From: Calliopum simillimum
Taxonomy: Eukaryota > Arthropoda > Insecta > Diptera > Lauxaniidae
Assembly: GCA_951812925.1 (NCBI GenBank)
Contig: OX638369.1
Coordinates: 61,890,228 to 61,954,227 of the forward strand
Length of the DNA: 64,000 nt
Direction: 5' to 3'
Both the position numbers and the translations under genes were made by a program. Under the pieces are notes generated by a model, which worked only from the letters and a program-made list of their open reading frames with translations, made no database searches and was not told where the DNA came from. Positions 1 through 13,100 of this stretch are shown piece after piece. How positions within the stretch are numbered: position 1 is the stretch's first letter; each line of letters opens with the position of its first letter.

Positions 1-958
1 GAGTGTACCATGGCACATATGAAATCACTGGAAGCTCTCGATCGCATATTAAAAAATTTGAGAAATAACACAAGGCCATTTGGTGGCGTTCTTATTTTGT
101 TAGCTGGTGATTTCCGTCAAACATTGCCGGTCATTCCCAGATCCACGGTTGCAGATGAATTAAACGCTTGTCTCAAATCTTCAGCACTTTGGCGCCATGC
201 AATAATATTAAAGTTATCGACAAATATGCGTGTGCAACTCCGATGCATTAGCCGACAGATTTGCCAAACAATTATAAGATTTGAGAAATGGAAAAATAGC
301 CGTTGACGACTCAACTCAGTGCATAACATTGCCAAATAGTTTCCGCAAGCTAATGAAAGATGTTGAAGAATTGATGAATTGCGTTTTTCCAAACATTGAA
401 AATAATTACAGAAATCAGCAATGGCTATGCGAACGAGCTTTATTAGCACCCAAAAACGTTGACGTAAATTCCATCAACAGTTCAATTTTAACGCGAATTC
501 GAGGTAATGCAGTAGTGTACAAATCCATTGATACTATCACGACGGAAGACGATGCAGTAAACTATCCTGTTGAATTTTTAAACTCACTCGACATTCCAGG
601 CTATCCACCACATATTTTAGAGTTAAAGATTGGCGTGTCAATTATTTTGCTGCGCAATATTGATCCAATACGACTATGCAATGGTACTCGGCTTGCGGTT
701 AAAAAGCTTTACAGAAATCTTATTGAAGCTACAATTATCACTGGAAAGTACAGAGGTGAAGATGTGCTGGTTCCAAGAATACCGATGATTCCGACAGATC
801 AATCTTTTCAGTTCAAAAGACTCCAGTTTCCAGTTCGATTGGCATTTGCTATGACAATAAATAAAACGTAAGGCCAGTCACTACAAGTTTGCGAAACCTT
901 CGGCAAACCTTCGAACTTATTTGTATACGCAACTGTTGGGAAAACAAAATATATTGTG
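1..958 (+). pseudogene. Helitron Pif1-type helicase, C-terminal relic
   Basis: The first codons of the window read into ECTMAH and then a Pif1-like helicase segment with the motif LLAGDFRQTLPVIPRST (from about 94), NMRVQ (about 224), PPHILELKIG (about 607) and the terminal RLQFPVRLAFAMTINK (to about 868). This is the C-terminal part of the RepHel protein of Helitron rolling-circle transposons. The copy is dead: a frameshift near 240, a stop near 271, a TAA at 869-871 where the family normally continues, and about a dozen codons missing after it. Beyond that stop the same frame still reads GQSLQVC and later GKPSNLFVYA. The 5' part lies outside the window. Family call is firm from motifs; the autonomous parent is unknown. 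Confidence 0.88.
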
Positions 959-1868
959 TACACACAGAAAAAAAAATTGTACTCCCAACAACTTTATGTT
1001 TTGATTCAAGAATTTATGTTGGTTAAAATCTTCCCAACAACTTTTGCTCTTGTTTTAAATACGAAATTGTTATGTATTATGCATAACGAAAAATTGTAGA
1101 ATCAAGTAAAAAGTTGTTGAAGTTTTAAGAACGAAAATTGTTGTATTAAAAGCGAAAAAATGTTGGAAATTTATGAATCGAAATTGTTGTTCCAAAAGCG
1201 AAACTTTTAACAATATTTAAAAGCGAAATAGCTGAACGAAGAATAAATGATTGTTGAAATGTTTGTTCTTATATAAGTCTTTATTAGCAATCTATCTTAC
1301 GACAGTAAAAAAGATACAGAAGCATGAACATTGGTTGCAGTATGAGCCTAAGAAGTAAACGGCGTTTTCATACGTGTAACTGATGCTTCAACGGCAGCAT
1401 TTTGCATTTTATCTTGACTGGCGATAGAAAGAGGACATAGTACGATAATCAGAAGCGAAGTGGATCGTGAGCGAAGTCAGGTTTACATCATCCGCGAAAC
1501 CAAGTTACGATCAATAAAGCGTAATTTATTATGGAATTCATACGCTACCAGAAAGATGGGAGAAATAAGTGTTTAGTGTTTAGTTTATATGAAATGTTTC
1601 TTACCCTTAATCGTTATATAAAGCTTTTTACATAAAACAGAACTTATTCAGTAATTTAAAAGTTTTTTTTTTTTTTTTTGCTTACAAAAAAAGAGTGTTT
1701 GAAGTTTTATATTTAAAACTATTTTTTATGACAAATGCGTAAACAAATTAAGTATCAAGAACAAAGTTGTTGATTTAAGAATAAAATATGAATTTCAACA
1801 ATTAAAAAATAACAATTTTTTAAGAACGAAAAATTGTTGTTTTAAGAATTTTTTTTTTTCTGAGTGTA
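959..1868. repeat. TACAC-ended, motif-saturated AT-rich element
   Basis: The left end reads TACACACAGAAAAAAAAA and the right end is its near inverse (ctgagtgta). The arms are filled with a GTTGTT/AACAAC motif in both orientations. The centre (about 1290-1560) is non-repetitive and non-coding. It lies directly after the dead Helitron helicase. It looks like a non-autonomous DNA element; its superfamily is unknown. Confidence 0.6.
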
Positions 1869-2169
1869 TATAAAAGCTCTCGAATAATAAAATTTTTTTC
1901 GTCTATATTAAGTTCTAAACTGTTTGGACTCGCGACACGATGTTCAGCAGTAATTAAGCATTTGAAAAGTGAACAATAAATATTTGTTTTTATACTTTTT
2001 CCAACATAAAATTGTGTTGTTCTATTTTTTTATATTTGAAGAATATCTAGATATATTAGAGGAAAAACAGCTATTGAAAATTATCAATAAGACTTAAATA
2101 TTAGTTTTCTGAGATACCCGAAGATTGCCAAAGGTCATGCGAAGGCTTCATAGTATTACGAAGAATATC
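1869..2169. other. Short intergenic stretch, nothing recognised
   Basis: AT-rich DNA between two elements. No coding, RNA or repeat feature is recognised. Confidence 0.5.
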
Positions 2170-2171
2170 TA

Positions 2172-2917
2172 TACGTAGGCTACTCGATATATTTCTGGCC
2201 TAGGCAACACTAAGTGTTGCCAGGTGCAATCTGACATTTTTATTGGAAAGTTTGATATCTTTTAGCATAAACGTACTCAGAACGTTTTGACGTACGACCA
2301 TAATTTGTGTTGTTTACAGTGACTTGAAAAAATCAATTTGGCAAAAAAATGGAATTAACTCGTGAACATTTTCGTGCGATAATTTTTCACAACTTTCGAC
2401 GTGGGTTATTACGACAAAAGTGCATCGATGAACTTAAATCTTTGTATGGCGACGAAGCACCATCCTATAGCACTGTGAAAAACTGATTTAATGAATTCAA
2501 TCGTGGCCGACGCTCGCTCAAAGACGAATTCCGTGAAGGTCGTCCAAAATCAGTTGTTGTGCCAGAGAACATTGATGCCGTGCGTGAACTAATAATGCAA
2601 GATCGTCATATGACATACCGTGAGACAGAGGCATCCTTGGGCATTAGTTCCACTCCAATACATTCGATTTTGCATGAACACTTAGTTGTAAAAAAGTTTG
2701 TTCTCGTTGAAAACCCCATAATTTATCAATTGCTTAAATTTTCAAAGGAAAAATTGATTTTCTTAACTCATTGTAAACAAAACAAATAGCACTTATACAT
2801 CAAAACGTTGTGAGTACGTTTATGCTAAAAAATGTCAAACTTTATTATGGCGTTACCAGATTTTAGTTATTGACATTAGTGTTGCCTAGGCCAGAAATAT
2901 ATCGAACAGCCCACGTA
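2172..2917 (+). mobile_element. Internally deleted mariner element
   Basis: Inverted termini match over about 40 nt (2172-2213 against 2877-2917), including the shared segment CGATATATTTCTGGCCTAGG. TA dinucleotides flank at 2170-2171 and 2918-2919, the Tc1/mariner target. A second inner match (GCATAAACGTACTCA and its inverse near 2825) supports the ends. At about 746 bp it is well short of the 1.3 kb usual for mariner, and the catalytic region is gone. Confidence 0.8.
2349..2789 (+). pseudogene. mariner transposase, N-terminal relic
   Basis: From ATG at 2349 the frame reads MELTREHFRAIIFHNFRRG and continues with GDEAPSYSTVKN, a typical mariner DNA-binding region with two helix-turn-helix motifs. 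TGA at 2484-2486 replaces the Trp that follows KN in related proteins, and the frame then continues NEFNRGRRSLKDEF to HEHLVVKK. After that the sequence jumps to unrelated residues because of the internal deletion. No catalytic aspartates remain, so it cannot move itself. Confidence 0.85.
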
Positions 2918-3115
2918 TATACTAATGGTAAAACATGCATGAAAAACATCAGTAAGACTTAATGGAATGTTTTCTTGAACACCCACAGATATTTTGATAT
3001 ATGATATTGCAATTGTAATCTCTGAGATTTTAAAAAAATAAAGTTTCTTCGAAAAAGTTGTAACATACGAAGAAAAAAAAACATGCATAGCGAAGCGGGC
3101 AGGGTTTCTTCTGGT

Positions 3116-3485
3116 TAGGGTTGTAATGGAACTTCGCATCCGCTTTAAAGTGCAAAAATCAGTACAAAACTGATTTGACTCAGCTTTTCTAGCTGTTTCA
3201 AATCCAAAAATCACAAAATAGCATTATTTCCAATGTTTTTTTGCATTTCAATTCTCAAAATTCAATGCTAAGTAGGCTGGTTGTTTTATTTTATTATGTT
3301 AAATAAAGACAAATAAATATTTTATCATTTATTTTATTAAAACTGAATTTTAAATAGAACCTTGTATTTTTATTAATTTAAAATTATTTTCCAACATCCG
3401 CTTCCGCATCCGTTAAAACTTCGCTTCCGCGGAAGTCAAGTTTTGAAACACCTCATCCGCTTTGGTGACTTCCGTTACATCCCTA
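3116..3485. mobile_element. hAT-type MITE with perfect 8-bp target duplication
   Basis: Ends are TAGGGTTGTAATGGAA on the left and the inverse of TAGGGATGTAACGGAA on the right. The 8-mer CTTCTGGT occurs at 3108-3115 and again at 3486-3493, directly outside both ends. An 8-bp duplication is the hAT signature. The 370-bp body has no ORF; it carries several copies of a CGCTTCCG-like motif. It sits upstream of transporter copy A. Confidence 0.85.
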
Positions 3486-3699
3486 CTTCTGGTATTTTTT
3501 AACATGTCGATTTAACATAAGAATGCATTAAAAGAGTAAATCTATGACCACCTTAAGGTATGAATTCAGACGAAACCTTTCAAAACCGAAAAGCGTATAT
3601 TTTATGGTTCTTTTTTCAAAAATCCGTTGTCAGAACCTGGTTATTTTGGAAAAAACTTGTTGTAAAGTGGTATCAAAGTTTTTTATTTATTATTGAACC

Positions 3700-3875
3700 T
3701 GAGCCCATACAATCACAGACTCCAATTTTATGAAACTGAAATAATCATTTTTGATTTTCTGTCATTTTATTAATAAAGCCTCAATAAGGAACTCAATTCA
3801 ATTAAATTTCAAATACCTATCTAAATTTTGTGTTTCGTGGGAGAGTTGTTTTTTCAATAAACCATATTTTGGCAG
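3700..3875 (+). promoter_or_regulatory. Conserved upstream block of transporter copy A
   Basis: This block aligns with 33430-33602 upstream of copy B, beginning at CCATACAATCACAG in both. It ends at the acceptor AG (3874-3875) of the first recognisable exon. No in-frame ATG is present, so it is probably intron sequence with the real start further upstream. A promoter role is possible but not shown. Confidence 0.4.
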
Positions 3876-4109
3876 CTGTTGAAGGCAAATATAAACATGA
3901 AGCGTTTGAGGTTCCAGCTGATTTTGAAACAGCCATTGCATCTGCTGGCTTTGGAGCTTTCAACGTTATGCTGGTTCTTGTTGCGTTGTTAGGATTTTGT
4001 GCAGTAATGATCGAAACAACAGCGATATCTTATATAATATCCAGTGCTGAATGTGACCTTAAATTAACTTTATTGGATAAAGGTATTTTGAATGCAATTA
4101 TCTATGCAG
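3876..4109 (+). CDS. Copy A, first recognised exon (helices 1-2)
   Basis: The acceptor is at 3874-3875 and the donor GTAATT at 4110. It encodes the conserved start VPADFETAIASAGFGAFN, a long hydrophobic helix 1 and the beginning of helix 2 (LLDKGILNAIIYAG). It enters in phase 1 and leaves in phase 1. Its length of 234 nt is identical in copy B. Confidence 0.85.
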
Positions 4110-7100
4110 GTAATTACACAAAATATGTGCATAATGTCATATTTTTTAACTATACGAAGTATTCACAGGAATGATAACATCTGCTATTCTGTGGGGTTAC
4201 ATCGCTGATACTATGGGACGTAAAAAGATTCTAGTGCTGTGTTATTTTTCTGATTGTATTTGCGTATTCTGTTCTGCGTTTAGTCAAAATGTCATGCATC
4301 TAATGATTTTTAAATACTTTGGTGGTTTTATGTAAGAAAAAACCAGGGCTGCACTGAGAGAGTGAGGCCTAGCATTCAGTGAATATTGAAAAGTGATGAG
4401 GTTTATCCGAAAAAGAAATAAAATACGCAATTTTCTTCATTCGCTTCAGGTCTCACTAACTCTCGTTACAGCCTTGAATGAAATGAAACCAATATTTTCG
4501 GTTTAAAGATCTTTTATTCTACGCTTCAGTATGTGTTGCCCATATGCGGTGCTGATGACCTATTTATCAGAGTTGCATGGGAAGTTGTATCGAGCTCGAA
4601 TTATAATGTTGTCTGGAATAATGTTTGCATTCGGAAATTTAGTTCTTCCGCTATTGGCGATAACTATTTTACCACAAGATTGGAATTTCCAAGCTGTTGG
4701 ACTAACATGTAAGCAATATAATTTTCTATAAAGTGTATGCTGTAGATATTCCATGCGAAAATTTTTACAACTGATCTGTTAAAATCACCTGTTTTCTGTA
4801 ATTACACTGGCAATAAAAAAATGCCATGAACACTTTATTTGTTATAAACAATCTGGTGTACTTTTCGATGTTGAATCTGACTGCATCCACATAATTGTCA
4901 ATATACCCGCAAGATCTCGAGATATCCTTGCTTGAAGTTGAAAAAACGATTTTTTAGGCCTATGGCGTAGCCTACATGGCATAAACACTTTATTTCTTAT
5001 AATCAGTCCGGTGTACTTTTCGATGTTGAATCCGACTGCATCCACAGGATCTTGCTTGAAGTTGAACAAAAGATTTTTTTAGGCCAATGGCGTGGCCATA
5101 AGAGTATTTTCTAAAGAGATTCTAATATCTACTTGTTATCGTTGAACTCACCGTTTTTATCAAAAAATCTGCTACATTGAATTTTTTGCTTTGATTCTTG
5201 TCTAATCTATGCAAAAAATTAATAAAGCGTACTTGTTCGAGTTCTTAGGTTTGTAGGTAAATTCGACTGAAGATTCCATATGGTTATGGATGAAACGTAT
5301 CGAAAACCAACCTACCAATTTTTTGTTTTTTTGCTATACATTTTCGCCTTGCTTTTGTAATGTTGGTGTTTTTTACTCAAAAACATGGAACAGTAAGCTC
5401 ACACCACAATACCACTTGACACGTGCTTTGAAATCACACGGATTTCGGAACAAGAATGATTATCCGATTTTTATAACCAGCCAGACCTCGACCATAAGTA
5501 ATATCTATACCATAATTCATACATCAAAGAGCACATTTACTAAAATGCCAATCAAGGCTCAACATAAAAATTTTAAAAAATCGGGAAAATTTATTTGACA
5601 TTCTGAGCCGAAGCCATTTAACGGCTTTAGTGTTCATATATGTATATTCTTTTACAGCTCCAATTCATGAGTACATTTTCCCATGCCAGTCTGCCTTTGA
5701 AAATCAATATGACGAGAAAACGAAACAAAGTAATTCTATAAAAAATGTTACGAAATCTATAAGATAGTGCAACCAAATTTCTTACAAATACTAGAGATGG
5801 TTTGCGCAAGTTCTGAACTGTACCCAACAAACAAAAAAATTTGAAAAAAAACTTATTATACGCTTATTGGACCAAACTTTTCGTTTGGAAATTAACTTGC
5901 AATATGTTTGAAAATTCTTGAATTCTAATTATTAAATAATCGAAATTGGACCCTTCATAGCAAGCTTGTGAAAATCATTTGGAGCAAGCTTATTAAAAAT
6001 GTTTTTATACAATATTTTCCAAATTTTTTTATTCAATATTTTTAAATTGTTTTTTAACTTTTAAATTAACATTTTGTTAGTATTTATAAAGTTCATAAAA
6101 TATTTTCCAAACATTTTTAATTTGATTAAAAACAAAAAAAAAATTATGTTTGCTGAGGATCGAACCTATGAATTCCAAATTATGAGTCGACAATCTTATC
6201 AACTGACCTAACGTGCCAATTATGATTCTTGTGTTTTACTTAGCTCGATAAGCCATTGAAAAAATAAAATAAAAATTTTTTCGAATGTTTGGAAAACGAT
6301 TATTAAAACTTTTGGAAATAAACATTTCTCCAATTGTTGATTTTAACTTTGCAAATCAATTTTAAAAATAATGAAAAAATATTATTTTTCAAACGTTTGA
6401 AAATTGGTTATGAAAACATTTTTCCAAGCTTAAAAATTGAATGATTGATATGTACCAATATGCCAATTTTGTTTAGAAACTGGAAATGGCAAGAGAAATT
6501 TGCTTAGGAAGATGACCAGTTGTCGGTTCTAAAAAATTACGATTGGCGTTTAGCTTCGATTTTATTCAACTATCTTTCTTAATTTTCTCTTTTATCCTAC
6601 AAGTTCATTCTTGGCAAATATTTTTGGCTATAAGTTCCATTCCAAGTTTCATCAGTGGTGTTGCCTTAATTCCTTTTCCTGAAAGTCCAAAGTTCTTGAT
6701 GTCTCAAGGAAGAAATCAAGAAGCTTTACTAGTTTTCCAGTCAATTTATGAAATAAATAAACGTCAACCAAGAGAAACATATCCGGTAAGAAAATTATTA
6801 TTTTATTAAAAATATTTTAATTATAAAACTTCATTATTTTGCAGCATAGAGTTCTGTTTGAGGAAGCACCTGAAAAATCGAAAGACAAAGATTTACAGTC
6901 AAGTCGTAGTAGAGCATTTAAGGAAGGTGTTGCACAAATGTTGCCACTTTTAATGAAGCCCTATTTGAAGCTTTCTCTTTTGGTGTATGTCATGAACTCT
7001 TGCATACTACTCGGGTAATTCAGAATATACATAATGACTTAATTGCAAATAAATTATATCCAAGGTTCGTACTTTAACTGATGAGTGGTGTTTCTTTGCG

Positions 7101-10100
7101 TAACCGACCGAGATTCGACTTGACATCTCCAATGTTTTTGAAAATTGGTGAATTTTCTTTTTTTACATATAAATGTGGTAAAATGATTTTTCGGAAGAAG
7201 TTCGATCCAACTTTTAAATACTTGGATATTTAAAAATTCATAGCCCCTCGGCTTTTAATCCTATTTTAATAAAAAATTCAAGTACAACTGTAAAAAAGGT
7301 TTTGGACAAATAGGTGAAAAATACAAAAAAAAAAAAAAACGGAATGTAATAGGTTAAGATATTCCGGAACATGAAATCATCCAAAAAATAATTTTCTAGA
7401 TCTTTTAAACCAGTTATATCCCCATTTTTCAAAAACTTGGCAATAATGATTTAAAATATTCTGCGAAAAATTTCACTTAGTGTCATTGAAAAAAAAACAT
7501 CCGGACGGTGGCAACCCTGTATGATAGCGCATGCGCACCAACGAGTCATGATAAACACAACATTATACATATTTACAACTTAAAAAACTAATAACTTGAT
7601 AACCGTACAACATACCACAATTTTGACGGAAAATAATTTTAATGAACCTTACTTTTAAATAAAAATATTTCGAATAAATTAAAATGAGTGTACCAATTCT
7701 CAAAATGGCTTTGATAAAGAAAAAGCTCATACTTTTCTACAGTAACCCTGAAAATTTCATTAAAATAGGATAAAAAGCCGAGGAGCTATGAATTTTCAAA
7801 TATCTGAGTATCCAAAGTTTGTATGTAACGAACTTTCTATGACCGCCATCTTGGAAATTTTCGGAAAATCATTTTAGCACAGTTATACATATGTATGTCA
7901 AATATTGACTTCACCAATTTTCATAAAAATCGGAGATGTGAAGTCGAATCTTGGTCGGTTAGGCAATGAAACACTCAGTATATTAACAACAATCATCCAA
8001 AATATGGCAGTCAAAGAGTGGATGTGCCAGTAATTTGACTGTTCTAAATTTTTGGATCAGTGTTCATGTTCTACCAAATTTCATCAAAATACACGGCGTA
8101 CCTTAACCCGTTTTAAATCGAACGTCGTAGCACATGAAATTTTTTTCCAGATTCTGTTTACTTATCGTTCAAATGATAAATAAAAAATGTTTCGCTCGTG
8201 ACTCTTGGACTAAATTTTGAGATAACCCCTTTTCCAATTGGGCCATTTTCCCATACAAAAAAAAAAAAAAATTTTTTTAACTACAATAAATAAAAATCAG
8301 AATAATCACATTCGATGTGTTTTGCGATGCTTAACGTGAATCCGACCTCAGAGTTGCTCTATCGAGTATATTTTTTGAGATATTCTAACCTTAAAACCAA
8401 AAAAAGTTGTTTTTTGCCATTTTTTAAGCTATATAACTATGCAATATATCATTTATTCGTTAAATGTGGTTCAAATGCTTTAAAACCTTGTTTAAATTAT
8501 GTTTATATCTTCATGCTTTTAAGAGATATCGTAGACCGAAATATTGGCAAAAAGTTTTTTGCACTTTTGTGTCTTTTTAGGTTAGGATATCTTTGAGGAA
8601 AAAAAAGATATCAACATAATTTAAATTAGGTTTTAAAGGCAAAGATTAGGACTTTCAAGTCTGTTACTAGATTTAACGAAATTCAAATTTCTTTCACATT
8701 TTAAACATGTTCAACGAACCGACTACTTCTAAATTCAGCAATTTTGAGGTAGGATTCTCGTTAAAGATCGCAAAACACATCGAATGTGATTATTTTGTTT
8801 TTTGTTTATTGTACAATAGTTTAAAATTTTTTTTTTTTCTTTTTTTGTATGGGAAAATGGCCCAATTGGAAAAGGGGTTATCTAAAAATTTAGGTGAGAA
8901 GTCACGATTGAAAATTTTTTTATACATCATTTGAATGATAAGTAAACAAAATCTGGAAAAAAATTTGATGTGCTACGACGTTCGATTCAAAACGGGTAAA
9001 GGCACGCCGCACGGTGGTCTAGAATGCTATTCTAGCTGGCCATAACTCTTTCCTGGTTATTTTTTATAAAAAAAAATATCAGCTTTTATGTTTTGGGGGT
9101 CGCTGACTCTAAATCTGAAAACGATTTTTTCAAAATCAAAATGACGGTTCCAAAATGGCAGACAATTTTCTTAAAAATTGATTATATAACGACAAAATTT
9201 TGGCTAAAGGGGTTTTTGAGGTCGTTGATTTCGAATTCAGTATAGTCTTTTTTGTAAACAAAATGGCGGACCCAAAATGGCGGACAAATCACGCCCATTT
9301 TCAAAGTGACTTAATGCTATCTATACTAACTGAGATATTTAATATTATTTTTGTGCTTTAAATATTTACGAAGTTATAGCGATTTAAAATTTATGGTTTT
9401 ATATGAGGTGGGCGTGTCCTTGACCCGAACACGCCCATTTTCAAGAAATAAATAGATGCTTCTAATACTATATCAGAAATCGAATTTTATTGTTTTATCT
9501 CAAACACTTTGGTTGTTATTAGTCTTACGAAACTGGAGCGTTGCAAGAATACAGAAAAGTCGCTGAAGAAAAACTCATCGTAGTCCAAGAAGGGGTGTGA
9601 TGGGGAAGTCATATAAATGCGCAGAACCTTCAGAGAACCTCATACTACACACTTAAATGATCTAGCAGTTGCAACTCCATAAAACATATTAGTTATAGTC
9701 CATAGAGTGCAAAATTAGAAATTGGGGAAATGAAATTAGATATTTTTTGTGATGATCCGGATATCCTTTTTATATTAAAAAAAAACTAGCACCTAAGTAC
9801 GCAAATCTTCAGAAAATAGATCAACTTATTTTCACCATAAGTTTCATGAGGTAAGACCACTCAGTTTTAAAAATACACTCATTTAAACTTTTACATATTT
9901 TAAGAGATTTTTGGAAAAATTACCATTTTTATACCCTACACCCAGGGTATATTCACTTTGTCCTTCCGTTTGTAACGCAGAGAAGGAGGCGTGGCAGATA
10001 TGGAAAAATATATATATTCTTGATCAGCGTCACCTCCTGAGTCGATATAGCCATGTCCGTCTGTCTGGTTGGCTGGGTGGCTGGCTGTGTGTGGAAATAC

Positions 10101-13100
10101 ATATTTTGGGAAAACTAAGCAAGATAATTCAATGAAATTTGGTGCACAGCCTCCGTCGTCAAAGTTAGCTCGGGGGATTGAAATTAAGCGAAATCGGTCA
10201 ACGGACACGCCTACCGCCCATACAAAAAATATCTTCAAAATGCAAATTCTGGAGTATTTTTCACAATAATGCAACCAAAATACATATAAATACTACGAAT
10301 TGTCAGCGCAAGCTCTGAGAAAAAACTGGTCGAATTCGGACAAGAGGGCGTGGCACCTCTTATATAAGCAAAGGCTTCAAAACGCTCTACTGAAAGCGTT
10401 TTTTGAGATAATCGAACTAGATTTTGATGTTTTCGATTTTAGTGGATATGACTATGTTATACCTGTAGTTGTCCTCGCTCCAGATACAAAAGATTTTTAC
10501 AGTATAAAGTCTGATTAGCGAGCTAGAGGGATTTAAAAATTTCATTTAAAATTACGCATACCTGCCGACTAGTAAAATTGAAATCGGATAAATTGACTGG
10601 TCTACCAAATGATAAATTAAAAATTATATTAAATTAAAGAATTTTTTTTTTTTTGAACTTGAACTTATTATGCGTATTTAGAAACCACGAATTTTCATAA
10701 GTATTTACCCAGCAAACATTTTCAATCGCGGAAATGTATTTTATTCGCCTTGGTGATCAAATCTATCGTCCGCGACATCGCATTCTGATCTTCCGCGATG
10801 CTTTTGGCGTGAGAAACTCTGGTAGTTTCGAATGTTCAAGAAGGATCCGCAAATGATTTCCAAGAAGGGTCCACAGACGACTCGCCAAAATGTTTTTTAA
10901 AGCGAAAATGATAAACAAGGCAATTGAAAATTTTTGTCCAATTATTTGTCAAAATGTATGTGCCGTTAAAAATTTTCCGTGAAAAATACCGGGCCTCAGA
11001 AATATTGCCTTTAAGAAAAAAAAAATTAATAATTTTTTCATATCGTAGTCGGACATCTTATATCGTGAAGACGAGTTGGAAGAGTTGTAAGTTATTCGTA
11101 ATGAAGTAAGATTTTGAACCATCTTCCAGAAGAGTCTTAGGAGAATCTTTTTTGATTGGCCTGGAAGAGCTTTAATCTTCCAGATGAGTGATAAAAGATT
11201 TTGTTACTCGTGCCGAATTTTTGTCGCGCAATATCGTCATGCTTGGTTTTAGTAAAGCATTTGATTGCGTGGACCATTCGATTTTGTTAAATAAGCTGAA
11301 ACGCCAGTTTAATTTTTCTTATTGGGCCGTGAAACTGATTTTTAATTACTTACTGGATAGGGCATTTACAATGATATCTAATTGTGGTGTTCCCCAGGGC
11401 TCTGTTTTGAGCCCTCTTTTATTCTCGCTTTTTATTAATGATTTGCCTGATGTTGTAGTAAATTTCCGAACTCATCTTTATGCCGATGACGTTTTAATTT
11501 ATTTTTCTAGACCAATGGGGCTTTCCGAAGATTGTATTGCGCGTATTAATGATGACTTAGGAAGCATACATACATGGTCTGTGCTTAACAATCTGGTACT
11601 TAATCCATCTAAGTGCGTTGGTATGATTTGTTCAAAGCATCCTTTGTGTCCCGAAGATTTTCCTCCGCTGGTGTTAAATGACACTAGCATTCCATACGCT
11701 AACAGTGTAAAATACCTCGGTTTTAGAATCAATAGTTTGCTTAGTTGCTGTGACGCCACAGCAGCTACTATTCAGCAGGTCTACTCTTGTCTCAGAAGTC
11801 TTAGGGTGTCAGCTCAATCCTTTGAAAGCGACTTAAAATTGCGGTTAGTCAAAAGCTTAATTTTGCCATTTTTTACGTTTAACTGTTCCGTGTACCCTTC
11901 CCTTGATTTTTGTTGTAAACGTAAACTGAATGTTGCGTTCAATGATTGCCTTAGGTTTATATAAATATAATATTCCTAGACACGAAAGCGTAGCCCACCT
12001 AAAGAAAACAATTTTAGGATTGGATTTGGAACAATACTACAACTTTAGAAATATCATTAAATTGCACAATATTATCCATCGCAATTGCCCCGACTACCTC
12101 TTTGAGATGCTCCAATTTGCGCAATCCCGAAGAGGCTTACGGTTAATTCTACCTAGTCACAGAAGCTTAATTTTAGAACGCTCTTTTTTGTCACTGCAGT
12201 TCGACTTTGGAATAATCTTCCTATCGAACTGCAAATGGTCAGGTCGTCGACGCAATTTCGGACGGGGCTTGTTGTGTTCCTCAACAGTTTGACTCCTTGA
12301 GTTCAATTGAAAAATTTGAAATATTAAAATCTCAAGAATTTAAAATTTTTAAACATAATTAAAATTTTTATTTTATTATTATTTTCAATTCCTCTTTTAA
12401 TTTAAGTTAATTATTTAGTTTAGTTTTGCTTCTTTTCATTGCTGTTAATTTTGAATACTGTTTTAAATTTTTGTGCTAATTATAAGATTTATTATCTTGA
12501 AGCATTTTGTATTAAATTTAAATAAATGAAATGAAATGAAATGAAATATTCGGCTGGAAGAGTTGTAAGTTCATCGCAAAGATGTTTGATTTGCAATGAT
12601 CTTCCAGAAGAGTGTAAAGAGAATCTTCAGATACCCGCGGACAGTTTTTATCGCAGAAAGCACGCGTGGAAGAGTTGTAAATTCATCCTAAAAATATTGG
12701 AAGATTGTTTGCTGGGTAGGTATGTATTTTTGAAACTCATTAGGGTAGAACGGGGTTAAACAATCACTTTTGTGTTTGGCATCCTGTAAAAACTTTGTTT
12801 ATAATAATAATTTAAAAATTCAAACTGTTCCTGGTTCGTTGAACCCTTTGTTACAAAATTCATCCGAAAATTTTTTATCAAACTTGCATTGTTTATCCGG
12901 TATTTGCATTTGAACAAAAAGTGAGAAATGGTTGTAAAAGTGACCAGCATTGTTATTTTAAAGGTTTTTATTTTATCAGAATTTTACAAAACGTTACACA
13001 AGAACAAAATTAACTTGAAAAAGTTTCTCTTGAGCTTCATTAATCGCTGGCGTCACTTTCCTCAACGTATACTACTTTTCTAGGACGACCTCTTTTGGAG

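Larger units (their letters stand above)
10708..12716. repeat. CCC-ended element containing a LINE insertion
   Basis: TA-flanked ends CCCAGCAAAC (10708) and GTTTGCTGGG (to 12716) are exact inverses. Outer parts repeat TGGAAGAGTTGTAAGT and its inverse CTTCCAGAAGAGT several times (11070-11185 and 12550-12710). Part of the left arm (10820-10990) recurs at 30660-30880. The LINE fragment interrupts it. Confidence 0.65.

Noticed and set aside
3729..3743. ATG as the start of copy A
   Set aside because: The frame stops after four codons and is not in the phase of the following exon.
3830..3875. Upstream extension of the first exon to a GTG codon
   Set aside because: GTG starts are not expected in fly genes, and the residues before the acceptor AG are not conserved in copy B.
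5290..5598. 102-codon ORF in intron 4 of copy A
   Set aside because: Part of it resembles dispersed repeat text (near 35820), and no protein pattern is recognisable.
6440..6450. Same TA site used by two different elements in the two copies (6448 and 39387)
   Set aside because: The right end of the copy A element is not defined well enough to claim identical target use.
6543..6603. Coding extension upstream of exon 6604-6785
   Set aside because: The two copies differ by a 2-nt indel here, and the stretch is a pyrimidine tract before an AG.
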